Shown here: piece by piece, positions 16,773-24,142 of the stretch
How positions within the stretch are numbered: the first letter of the stretch is position 1
Layout: every line of letters begins with the position of its first letter
Assembly (NCBI GenBank): GCA_910588885.1
Contig: CAJUSQ010000029.1
Location: 1 to 25,501, forward strand
Length of the DNA: 25,501 bases
From: an uncultured Lachnospiraceae bacterium
GTDB taxonomy: Bacteria; Bacillota; Clostridia; Lachnospirales; Lachnospiraceae
Reading direction: 5' to 3'
The notes under the pieces: model-generated
Seen by the model: only the letters and a program-made list of their open reading frames with translations
Databases searched by the model: none
What the model was told of the DNA's origin: nothing
Translations under genes and position numbers: made by a program

Positions 16773-16821
16773 TTTGCTCCTCCTTAGGGGTTCTGCCGTA
16801 TATTTGGTAACTTTTGTCCCT

Positions 16822-16827
16822 ATTATA
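16822..16827 (-). promoter_or_regulatory. Perfect -10 box for the small gene
   Basis: TATAAT on the minus strand, about 50 bases upstream of the start. No good -35 box is found at 16-18 bases, so a helper protein may be needed or the match may be fortuitous. Confidence 0.4.
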
Positions 16828-16898
16828 GCCTATGCAAAACGAAAAATTTGTCGAAGTATCCCGCCGTTCAAAATTTTTACGGAAAAATAATACGGCCT

Positions 16899-19250
16899 TT
16901 ACCCTTCCCCCATCAGCAGCCTGCAAGGCGCAATCTTCCGAATCCTTAAGGACAGCAGGCAAACCAGCAGAAAGGACACCGCCGTCATCCCGGCTCCCGC
17001 AGCCGCAAGAAAGCCTGCCGGAACCGTAAACGTACATTTCACAATCCCGATCCCTCTCAAAAACAAGGAGGTCAGCGGATTGATCACCCAGGCGCATACA
17101 AAAATCCCCACTGCCGACGAAGCAGCCACCGCCGGAAGGAAGCCGGCAGCCGTCTGCAGCACCAGCTGCCCGGTGGTAAATCCCAGGGCTTTTAAAATGC
17201 CGTATTCCTGCTTTTTATGAGCCAGCAGAATCCGTACCAGAAGATACAGCACCAGGGCAATGATAATCAGGCTTAGGCAAAGAACCGCAGCCACAATCAT
17301 TTTCATCAGGGAAACATAGACAAAGGCCGATCCTTCCACAATAGCCCGGATATTTAAAACCGCGTTGGCCTTCCCTGCAAACTCCTTCCCGATTTCTTCA
17401 TTAAATGTATCAATCCCCACCTCCGGCCTCAGATTCAAATAATAACTGTACTGATCCGGCTTTCCCAATCGTTCATACCCCTCCCGGGTAAGCAGGCAGT
17501 CCTTTCCCAGATTGTTGCTGGTCTGGGTATAGCCGGAAATCAAATATCTGGCTTCCTTCCCTTCCGCGGCCAAAGTCATTTCATCCCCCACCATAAGCCC
17601 CTTTTCCTTTGCGTACTTGGCGGCAATGGCCACTTCATTGTCGTACTTCGGAAAACGGCCCTCTACGCAGAGGCTCTGATTGTTCACCTTGGAAAAATCC
17701 CCGCAAAAAGTAGCCATAAGCTCTGCTCCTCCCGGATGGCGCAGCTTCAGAGAATGATACAGATACACCTTTTCCACCCGTTCCTCCTGTTCCATCGCCC
17801 GCAGAAAGTCTTCCTCTGCCTCCGCCCGGATATTAATACAGCTGTCCGCCGTTTCCCCTACAATCATTTCCACAAAAGGCGTCATATCCATTATAATGTT
17901 TTCTATCATAACACCGGAAAACACCACCACCAGGGAAATCATCAGCATGGTAATACTGATTGTCAGATTCTGTTTTAAATTCGAACATGTGTTCTTTAAG
18001 GCAAGCGCCCACAGCAAGGGTGTCCTGGTTTTGTCCAGGGGAAGATGGTTTTTCTTAAAATTATGGGTTCCCATTCCCTGCCGGAGGGCTGTAATCGCTT
18101 CAATTCTCCGGATTTTCCGGGAAGCCAGCCATACCGCCAGCCCCACGGCACCCAGCGAAATCAACAGCGTACAAAGCAGGGGCCAAAACAGGAAATGCAC
18201 CTCATAGGGAATCCCGGTCTGGGAAACCATCATCCGGTTCACCTTCGGGAACAGACAATAGGACATCCCTATGCCTGCCAAGGCTGCCAGCAGGGTAAGC
18301 CCTAAAAACTGCAGCAGTAAAGAACCGACCAACTGGCGGCTGGTATACCCCAATGCCTTTAGGGCCCCAAGATTTTTCATATTTTCCTGAATATAGTTCA
18401 TAATATTCGAGGCAATTACGGCCAGCGCCACCAGGAGTACAAAAAATGCCGCCGCACTGATAATCCCGGAACAAACCATCTGCGAAATATAACGGGACTG
18501 GGAAACCAGGGCATAAGAGTTGCTGTTCATTCTGGCATCGGGAAATCTTGCGGACGCTTCCGTGTTCAGCTCGGTTTCAAAGGGCTCGCTGTCTTCCGCC
18601 CTGGTAAGCCGTACCGAAACCAGAGTAGCTTTAGGGACATCCCCCGCTTCCGCAAGCTCCTGATAACAGTCCTTAGTCAGGACTACGGCGCAGAGCCCGC
18701 AGTTATGGGACCCGGCCATGACACTGTTAAAAAATCCACAAACTTGATACGTCCGCTTTCCGTTTCCGATGGTTATTTCAATCTCTTTTCCCAATGCAAT
18801 GTCTTCGGATTTATAAAGAATCGGAAGGTAAATGCCCTTTGCCGCGTCTTTTTCCACCTCTTCCACCAGTTCTATCTGTCCGATCCTGCGGGAAAAAGCC
18901 TTTTCTTTTTCCAAAAAAACCAATTCGGAATTGACTTCGCCGTCGTGAAATGCAAAGGAGCCCACCATATTCAAGGCATCCTCGAGGCTGTAATCGGACA
19001 TGCGGCTGTCCTGCTCCAAAAACCCCGACAGGCCCGCCGCCGCTTCCTTCGGCTCCCGGTTCAAAACCAGCGTCACATGTTCCCCGTTCAGCTTTTCATG
19101 ACAGCGTACGAAATTCTGTTTGTAATCCGTGGCCAGCATCAGCCACAAATTCAGCATCAGGGAGGCAAACAGCATCAGCCCTATAATGGCGGCTGCCTGT
19201 CCCTTTGCCCTGCGTAGGTTGGCTTTGGCCAGAAGTATGCTTTTTCTCAT
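16899..19250 (-). CDS. ABC transporter permease, duplicated FtsX type
   Basis: A 783-residue membrane protein with two FtsX modules, each one helix, a large outer domain and three helices. TM1 is at about 18-40, outer domain 1 about 41-245, then helices near 255-380; the second half starts with a helix near 425-445, outer domain 2 to about 625, and three final helices. The coupling motifs LGALKALGYTSRQL and YGILKALGFTTGQL mark the cytoplasmic joints to the ATPase. Outer domain 1 has a CGLC pair. Such permeases move lipoproteins or peptides, or sense antibiotics, rather than import nutrients. I chose ATG 19250, two bases after the ATPase stop; a GTG at 19259 would add three residues. Confidence 0.9.
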   Translation of the reverse strand: MRKSILLAKANLRRAKGQAAAIIGLMLFASLMLNLWLMLATDYKQNFVRCHEKLNGEHVTLVLNREPKEAAAGLSGFLEQDSRMSDYSLEDALNMVGSFAFHDGEVNSELVFLEKEKAFSRRIGQIELVEEVEKDAAKGIYLPILYKSEDIALGKEIEITIGNGKRTYQVCGFFNSVMAGSHNCGLCAVVLTKDCYQELAEAGDVPKATLVSVRLTRAEDSEPFETELNTEASARFPDARMNSNSYALVSQSRYISQMVCSGIISAAAFFVLLVALAVIASNIMNYIQENMKNLGALKALGYTSRQLVGSLLLQFLGLTLLAALAGIGMSYCLFPKVNRMMVSQTGIPYEVHFLFWPLLCTLLISLGAVGLAVWLASRKIRRIEAITALRQGMGTHNFKKNHLPLDKTRTPLLWALALKNTCSNLKQNLTISITMLMISLVVVFSGVMIENIIMDMTPFVEMIVGETADSCINIRAEAEEDFLRAMEQEERVEKVYLYHSLKLRHPGGAELMATFCGDFSKVNNQSLCVEGRFPKYDNEVAIAAKYAKEKGLMVGDEMTLAAEGKEARYLISGYTQTSNNLGKDCLLTREGYERLGKPDQYSYYLNLRPEVGIDTFNEEIGKEFAGKANAVLNIRAIVEGSAFVYVSLMKMIVAAVLCLSLIIIALVLYLLVRILLAHKKQEYGILKALGFTTGQLVLQTAAGFLPAVAASSAVGIFVCAWVINPLTSLFLRGIGIVKCTFTVPAGFLAAAGAGMTAVSFLLVCLLSLRIRKIAPCRLLMGEG

Positions 19251-19252
19251 AC

Positions 19253-20011
19253 CTACCACCCCATTTCCGCAAGAAATGCCGAAAGCTTATCATGTCTGGC
19301 CGCATCCTTGGATACATAAGGCCCCAGCCGGCATTCCCCTAAAATAACGCCGTCCTTTAAATACAGAATCCGGCTGCCCCGGCGGGCGGAACGCATATCA
19401 TGGGTCACCATAACCACGCTCTGGCCCTGTTCGTTGAATTTGGTCAGGGTATTCAGTACCTCCAGCCCGGTTTTGGAATTTAAAGCCCCGGTTGGCTCAT
19501 CGGCAAATAAAATCCTTGGATTGTTAATCAAAGCCCGGACAATGCCTGCCCGCTGGGCTTCCCCACCGGAAATCTGTGTCGGGAATTTCCGCCAGGTTTC
19601 CGGCCCAAGCCCCACGGCTTCAAACAGCTCCTTTGCCCGATTGCGAATCCCTTTTCGATCCTTGCTTACCAAAAGCCCCGCAGCCATCACGTTGTCCATA
19701 ACGCTCATGCCGTCAATCAGATAGATCTGCTGAAATACAAATCCGCAATGCTCCCGCCGGAACACCGCCAGCCCGTCGGAATTCAGATCGGAAATCACCC
19801 GATCCCCGAAGGTAATCGTGCCCAGAGAAGGCGTATCCATCCCGGAAAGGGCATATAAAAGGGTAGACTTCCCGGCGCCGCTGGCCCCCATTATCACGGT
19901 AAAATCCCCTTCATATAATTCCAGGTCAATGTTTTTCAGAACGTGCTGCAATGTCCCTCCGTTGGAAAAGGATTTGCTTAATTGTTTTGTTTTTAACAAA
20001 CTTTTTTTCAT
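19253..20011 (-). CDS. ABC transporter ATP-binding protein (LolD/MacB type)
   Basis: A 252-residue ATPase with all nucleotide-binding elements: Walker A GASGAGKST (42-50), Q-loop FVFQQIYL (about 91-98), signature ISGGEAQRAG (147-156), Walker B ILFADEP with Asp171-Glu172, and His204 in VMVTHD. The sequence pattern is that of the LolD/MacB/Bce group that pairs with FtsX-type permeases. I chose ATG 20011, because AAAAGGAG is seven bases upstream; an in-frame ATG at 20029 would add six residues. The permease follows directly. A promoter with spaced repeats precedes it (20107-20161), so the pair may be induced by the adjacent two-component system. Confidence 0.97.
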   Translation of the reverse strand: MKKSLLKTKQLSKSFSNGGTLQHVLKNIDLELYEGDFTVIMGASGAGKSTLLYALSGMDTPSLGTITFGDRVISDLNSDGLAVFRREHCGFVFQQIYLIDGMSVMDNVMAAGLLVSKDRKGIRNRAKELFEAVGLGPETWRKFPTQISGGEAQRAGIVRALINNPRILFADEPTGALNSKTGLEVLNTLTKFNEQGQSVVMVTHDMRSARRGSRILYLKDGVILGECRLGPYVSKDAARHDKLSAFLAEMGW

Positions 20012-20041
20012 GGAAAAACTCCTTTTCATTCAGAAACGCTC

Positions 20042-20066
20042 CCGAAAGGCTTCGGCAAGCCTCCCG
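20042..20066 (-). promoter_or_regulatory. Small hairpin in the ABC leader
   Basis: On the minus strand AGGCTT pairs with AAGCCT around a GCCG loop, extended by CCG/CGG with an internal bulge. It lies in the predicted leader before the ATPase. It lacks a T run, so it is more likely an RNA structure than a terminator. Confidence 0.35.
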
Positions 20067-20106
20067 GTAGATCCCTTATGTTCCGATTTTATTTCCTGCA
20101 CGTTCT

Positions 20107-20161
20107 ATTTTAAAGCCTTCTTTCTTAACTGTCTTTATGAAACCCTTAACGAAATCTTAAA
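20107..20161 (-). promoter_or_regulatory. Candidate response-regulator-controlled promoter of the ABC genes
   Basis: On the minus strand TTTAA (20157-20161, overlapping the kinase stop) and GTTAA (20146-20150) are separated by six bases, giving an 11-bp repeat spacing like that used by OmpR-family regulators (compare SaeR sites GTTAA-N6-GTTAA). A third GTTAA is at 20125-20129. They surround a core promoter: AAGACA (20130-20135), 17 bases, TAAAAT (20107-20112). Confidence 0.5.
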
Positions 20162-21512
20162 TCCCGCCGCTTAGCAAGATGCGTACCGTAACCCGCAGCC
20201 CTTCCTTTCCGTTTTCCACGGAAAGGGCCCCTTTCATTTCTTTCATGAAATAATCGGAAATAAAAAGGCCCAGGCCGGCTCCTTCCACCCCTTCCCGGTT
20301 GCTTCCCCGCCGGAACTTTTCCTTCAAAAAGGGCAGCTCCTCTGGGGGCACCCCGCCGCCGGAATCTTCCAGGCTGACCGAAAGACAGGTTTCTTCCATA
20401 CACACCGAAAGCCGGATTTTGGTCCCTGCATATTTATAGGAATTGGCAAAAAGATTGTCAAACACCTGCTGAAGCCGAAACAGATCCCCATAGAGCAGGC
20501 AATCCGGAATCGGCGGGATTTTGGCCTTTTGAAAATAATCCGCATTTTGAAGAAGGGCTTCCAGCTCCCCGCTCTTAAAATCCCCGGGATTTACGGAAAG
20601 CTGGCTTAATTCCTCCAGGGCAACGGTAAACAGGTTGGAAACCAGCCCGTCAATCTGGTCGGCTTTTTGGACAATCCGCAGATAATTTTCCCGCATTTTC
20701 CCGCTTTCCGCCAATGCCTCCCCCACCTCTGCCGCCGCCTTGATACTGGCAACCGGAGTCTTGATATCATGAGAAAGCTTGGCCACCAGCTCCTTCTTGC
20801 CGGCATTGGCTTCCGCTTCCGCAATCCGTGCCCTTTTCAGCTCCGCCCGCATCAGGTCAAAGCCCTCCGTAAAGGCTCCGAACAGATTCTGCCGATCCAT
20901 TTCCAAGGGCAGATCCAAATTCCCCTCCGCCACCCGCTGGGCAAAACGCTCCAATTTCCGAAAGGGCTTTACCATTACCCTATTAATATAGAAGAAACAG
21001 CCTCCGCACAGTCCGGCCTGTAAGATCATCACCGCCAACAGCACCCCAAAAAGCTTCTGCATTTCCATTTTTATGATTTCATTACTGTTATTGTATATTA
21101 TGATTTTCCCCACCGGACGCCCCTCTGTTACAAGATCCAGAATTGTGTCCCTGTGCAGGATTGCTTCGTTTCGGCTCTCACTCAACCCGGCCCTGGTTCG
21201 GAACCGGACCTTTTCTTCCAAATCCACCACCGTATAGTCCAATTCCGTTTCATTCCTGTGCTGCTTTAGATTGTCCCAATCCCGCTGTACGGACTGTACC
21301 GCTTCATTGACCGCAACGGTATCCTGGCGGCTCCGGTTTTCTGCGGTGCTTCCAGCCTGGGAGCCGCTTTCACTCCCGGCAGTACTTCCGGCCTGCAGAT
21401 CGTTTTCACTCCTTGGGCCGCCTCCCATCCACGGCTTGGCGAACACCAGTACGACGGCCAGTTCCGCCGCAAACAGAAGCAGCATCCCCCACAGGAATGC
21501 CTTATGCTTCAT
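20157..21512 (-). CDS. Sensor histidine kinase with extracellular domain
   Basis: A 451-residue membrane kinase. TM1 is at 5-25, an outer sensor region at 26-150 that begins with a Gly/Ser-rich stretch, TM2 at about 153-176, HAMP at about 177-228, phosphoacceptor His248 in KLSHDIKTP, then the catalytic ATPase domain with N-box FDNLFANSYKYAG, DSGGGVPPEEL and GAGLGLF near 411-417. It autophosphorylates and passes phosphate to the paired regulator. I chose ATG 21512, overlapping the regulator stop as ATGA with GGAGG upstream; a 5' extension to 21548 has poorer support. Its sizeable outer domain differs from the Bce-type kinases, which lack one, so it probably senses a ligand or envelope state directly. 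Confidence 0.95.
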   Translation of the reverse strand: MKHKAFLWGMLLLFAAELAVVLVFAKPWMGGGPRSENDLQAGSTAGSESGSQAGSTAENRSRQDTVAVNEAVQSVQRDWDNLKQHRNETELDYTVVDLEEKVRFRTRAGLSESRNEAILHRDTILDLVTEGRPVGKIIIYNNSNEIIKMEMQKLFGVLLAVMILQAGLCGGCFFYINRVMVKPFRKLERFAQRVAEGNLDLPLEMDRQNLFGAFTEGFDLMRAELKRARIAEAEANAGKKELVAKLSHDIKTPVASIKAAAEVGEALAESGKMRENYLRIVQKADQIDGLVSNLFTVALEELSQLSVNPGDFKSGELEALLQNADYFQKAKIPPIPDCLLYGDLFRLQQVFDNLFANSYKYAGTKIRLSVCMEETCLSVSLEDSGGGVPPEELPFLKEKFRRGSNREGVEGAGLGLFISDYFMKEMKGALSVENGKEGLRVTVRILLSGGI

Positions 21513-22201
21513 GACCTTCCTCCGCAGAACCGATAGCCCTCTCCCCAAACCGTCAGAATATATCGGGGACTGCCGGGGTTGGGTTCAATGGCTTCCCGAA
21601 TCTTCCGGATATGTACGTTCAAAGTCCCGTCTCCGGTGAATTTATCCTCCCATACCTTTTCAAACAATTCCCCCTTGGAAACCACTTGATTTGCCTTCTG
21701 TATCAAATAAGCCAGCAGCTTAAATTCCAAAGCCGTCAGCTTCACCGGACAGCCCTCCACACACACCTGTTTCCCGTTAAAATCCACGGTCAGCCGTCCG
21801 TCCTCATACACCTGGACTTCTTTTTCCCGGGCCGCCTGTCCGTAACGCCTAAGTACCACTTGTACCTTGGCCAGCAGAACGCTTAGGGAATAGGGCTTCT
21901 GAATATAATCGTCACCGCCGATATGCAGCGCCGCCACCTTATCATCATCGCTGGTCCGGGCAGAAATAAAAAGGATCGGAATCTCCGTTTTCTTTCGCAG
22001 CTCCTGGCAAAGGGCAAATCCGCTGCCGTCCAACAGGTTGATATCCAAAAGCAGGATCTGGGCCGTATGTGTTTCCAAAAAAGCCCGGCACTCCCCTCCG
22101 CCGTATACGGCCGCCGTCTTCACTCCAAACAGGTTAAAATATTCTGCCGTGCTGTCCGCAAGCATCTTTTCATCATCAATGATTAAGCAATCGTACTCCA
22201 A
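21509..22201 (-). CDS. OmpR/PhoB-family response regulator
   Basis: A 230-residue regulator. The receiver domain (1-115) has the acidic pocket Asp9-Asp10, phosphoacceptor Asp53 in LLLDINLLDGSG, the switch FISART and the YIQKPYS lysine loop. The C-terminal winged helix (about 130-230) ends with the family pattern VHIRKIREAIEPNPGSPRYILTVWGEGYRF-like, here readable as NVHIRKIREAIE then TVWGEGYRF. The start appears to be TTG at 22201, with AAAGGGG about seven bases upstream and no ATG nearby. It heads the operon regulator-kinase-ATPase-permease and its likely targets include the repeats before the ATPase gene. Confidence 0.95.
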   Translation of the reverse strand: MEYDCLIIDDEKMLADSTAEYFNLFGVKTAAVYGGGECRAFLETHTAQILLLDINLLDGSGFALCQELRKKTEIPILFISARTSDDDKVAALHIGGDDYIQKPYSLSVLLAKVQVVLRRYGQAAREKEVQVYEDGRLTVDFNGKQVCVEGCPVKLTALEFKLLAYLIQKANQVVSKGELFEKVWEDKFTGDGTLNVHIRKIREAIEPNPGSPRYILTVWGEGYRFCGGRS

Positions 22202-22221
22202 ATGATAACCCCTTTCTAATC

Positions 22222-22236
22222 CGCAGCTCCTGCGGC
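22222..22236 (-). promoter_or_regulatory. Leader hairpin before the response regulator
   Basis: CCGCAG and CTGCGG (with CTC/GAG between) form a tight 6-bp stem just before the ribosome binding site. An upstream GCGGCT could pair with the adjacent AGCCGC instead, so alternative structures are possible. Confidence 0.3.
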
Positions 22237-22290
22237 TTTTGATTTTCCCGCTACCGTCCCTTCCGCTGCAGCCGCCTTTACTCTCATTTG

Positions 22291-22319
22291 ATTTTAACCT
22301 ATGTATCCTGACAATTCAA
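22291..22319 (-). promoter_or_regulatory. Likely SigA promoter of the two-component operon
   Basis: On the minus strand TTGAAT (22314-22319), 17 bases, TAAAAT (22291-22296), about 90 bases upstream of the regulator start. Confidence 0.5.
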
Positions 22320-22400
22320 TGGGCTTCCCACTCTAATTATCCTATATTTTCCCGGTAAGCGGTTATATGAGAATCAAAATGGGCGGATTCTCCACTTCCT

Positions 22401-22580
22401 TTTTGGGGCAAGGTAATTTGATCGGCCATAGCGGATCGACAGGCTCATTTGCATTTATACGGAACTGCCAGACCCATAAGACACAGAGCCAATGAACGTG
22501 TGAAATCAAATCACAGTTTGTTGGCTCTGTTTCATAAGGTTTTAAAGCAAACCCCGGCCAAAACCCCCGCTGCCCCAAAA
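22401..22580. repeat. 180-bp segment with 10-bp terminal inverted repeats, MITE-like
   Basis: TTTTGGGGCA (22401-22410) and TGCCCCAAAA (22571-22580) are perfect inverted repeats. Inside is a second inverted repeat, ACAGAGCCAA (22483-22492) with TTGGCTCTGT (22521-22530), enclosing TGTGA/TCACA (22499-22503, 22511-22515). A CT dinucleotide flanks both ends (22399-22400, 22581-22582). It starts four bases from the enolase stop. No open frame is convincing. It may be a miniature mobile element or a complex enolase terminator. Confidence 0.4.
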
Positions 22581-22583
22581 CTG

Positions 22584-23888
22584 CTATAATTTATGAAAAG
22601 GATTCATATAGCATGCCTGCATTTCCAGCCCTTCTTCAATACGCAGAAGCTGATTATACTTGGCCACCCGGTCGCTGCGGCAGGGTGCGCCGGTCTTAAT
22701 CTGTCCCGCATTGACCGCCACTGCCAAATCCGCAATAAAGGAATCCGCCGTTTCTCCGGAGCGGTGGGAAATGACGGCACGGTAACCGTTACGGTGGGCC
22801 ATTTCAATGGCTTCCATGGCTTCGGAAACGGTTCCGATCTGGTTGACCTTCACCAGAACAGCATTGGCGCATCCAAGCTTAATCCCCGCGTCCAGACGCT
22901 TGGGATTGGTTACGAATAAATCGTCCCCTACCAGCTGTATCCGGTCGCCCAGCCGTCCCGTCAACGCTTTCCAGCCGTCCCAATCGTCCTCGGAAAGCCC
23001 GTCTTCAATGGAAATAATCGGAAATTCGTCCACCAGCTCTTCCAGATAGGAAATCATTTCATTGGTATCCCTTGTAACCTCTTCCCCGGCCAGCTCACTT
23101 TCTCCTTCAAAATGATACACGCCCGTCTGTTCGTTGTACATTTCGGAAGAAGCCACGTCCAATGCCAGCTTCACATCCTCTCCCGGCGTATAACCCGCTG
23201 CTTTCACGGCTTCCACGATCAGTCTAAGGGCCGCTTTGGCATCCGGCAGGTCCGGCGCGAACCCGCCTTCGTCGCCCACTCCGGTAGACAGGTTATTCCG
23301 CTCCAAAATCTTTTTCAAATTATGATAGACCTCGGCGCAGATCCGAAGGCCGTCCCGGAAGGATTCCGCCCGTACCGGCATAATCATAAACTCCTGAAAA
23401 TCCACGGTATTCTTCGCATGGCGCCCGCCGTTTAAAATATTCATCATGGGAACCGGCATTTGACGAGTAAAAGTTCCGCCTAAATAACGGTAAAGCGGCA
23501 TATTTAACGCCTCCGCCGCTGCCCGGGCCACAGCCATGGAAACGCCCAGAGTCGCGTTAGCCCCTAAATTCTGCTTGTTGTCGGTCCCATCCTCATGCAT
23601 TAAAATCCGGTCGATTTCCAGCTGCTCCAGGGCATTTTTCCCCAGAAGGGCCTTGGCGATCCGCTCATTTACATTGGCAACGGCCTTCGTCACCCCCAGT
23701 CCAAAATACCGGGGCTCCCCGTCCCTTAATTCCACCGCTTCAAACCGCCCGGTGGAGGCTCCCGACGGTACGGCTGCCCGTCCCGTCACACAGCCGTCAA
23801 TGGTCACTTCCGCTTCCACCGTAGGGTTTCCTCTGGAATCTAAAATTTCCCTTGCATGTACCTTTGTAATCTCCAAAAATTCAGCCAT
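22584..23888 (-). CDS. eno: Enolase (phosphopyruvate hydratase)
   Basis: A 434-residue glycolytic enzyme converting 2-phosphoglycerate to phosphoenolpyruvate. Recognisable parts: ILDSRGNPTVEAEV near the start, GASTGRFEAVELRDG, GANATLGVSMAVA, the MG-region VGDEGGFAPDL with metal-binding neighbours, the SIEDGLSEDDW segment with a ligand acid, QLVGDDLFVTN, and the catalytic-lysine LVKVNQIGTVSEA and SHRSGETADSFIADLAV tail. I chose ATG 23888 (AAAGGA nine to ten bases upstream); a 5' extension to 23930 lacks homology and a ribosome site. It has its own divergent promoter. Confidence 0.98.
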   Translation of the reverse strand: MAEFLEITKVHAREILDSRGNPTVEAEVTIDGCVTGRAAVPSGASTGRFEAVELRDGEPRYFGLGVTKAVANVNERIAKALLGKNALEQLEIDRILMHEDGTDNKQNLGANATLGVSMAVARAAAEALNMPLYRYLGGTFTRQMPVPMMNILNGGRHAKNTVDFQEFMIMPVRAESFRDGLRICAEVYHNLKKILERNNLSTGVGDEGGFAPDLPDAKAALRLIVEAVKAAGYTPGEDVKLALDVASSEMYNEQTGVYHFEGESELAGEEVTRDTNEMISYLEELVDEFPIISIEDGLSEDDWDGWKALTGRLGDRIQLVGDDLFVTNPKRLDAGIKLGCANAVLVKVNQIGTVSEAMEAIEMAHRNGYRAVISHRSGETADSFIADLAVAVNAGQIKTGAPCRSDRVAKYNQLLRIEEGLEMQACYMNPFHKL

Positions 23889-23993
23889 AATATGAGTTCC
23901 TTTCTCTTTTTTCCAACATTTTTGAAACATGCTTTAGTCTGCCCGAAAAACACCGGTACTATTCTCCTTTGGAAAATTGAATTTTTTCAAAAA

Positions 23994-24021
23994 AACATAT
24001 GTTCTTCCTTTTCTTCGTCAA
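23994..24021 (-). promoter_or_regulatory. Enolase promoter
   Basis: On the minus strand TTGACG (24016-24021), 16 bases, TATGTT (23994-23999), giving a leader of about 100 bases before the eno start. Confidence 0.5.
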
Positions 24022-24054
24022 ACCCCACAAAGACCACTCCATTTATTTAAAAAA

Positions 24055-24072
24055 TTGCACAAATTTGTACAA
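24055..24072. promoter_or_regulatory. 18-bp near-perfect palindrome, possible operator
   Basis: TTGCACAAATTTGTACAA is an inverted repeat with one mismatch between halves. It lies between divergent eno and glgC, about 35 bases upstream of the glgC -10 box and 34 bases behind the eno -35 box, so it could serve either gene. The cognate regulator is unknown. Confidence 0.45.
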
Positions 24073-24107
24073 AGGACTACCTATTTTTAGAGAACTGTGG
24101 TACAATT

Positions 24108-24113
24108 TATAAT
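24108..24113 (+). promoter_or_regulatory. glgC -10 box
   Basis: A perfect TATAAT, 29 bases before the glgC start, with an overlapping alternative TACAAT at 24101-24106. No good -35 box is seen at the usual distance, which fits a regulated promoter. Confidence 0.45.
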
Positions 24114-24142
24114 ATACACTTTAAAAGAATAGGAGATTAACT

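Larger units (their letters stand above)
22202..22583. other. Gene-free interval between enolase and the regulator operon
   Basis: This 382-base interval holds the candidate promoter and leader hairpin of the two-component operon and the 180-bp inverted-repeat segment, listed separately. I see no protein-coding gene. A 71-codon frame on the minus strand (22363-22578) lacks a ribosome site and recognisable domains and runs through the inverted repeats. Confidence 0.55.
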
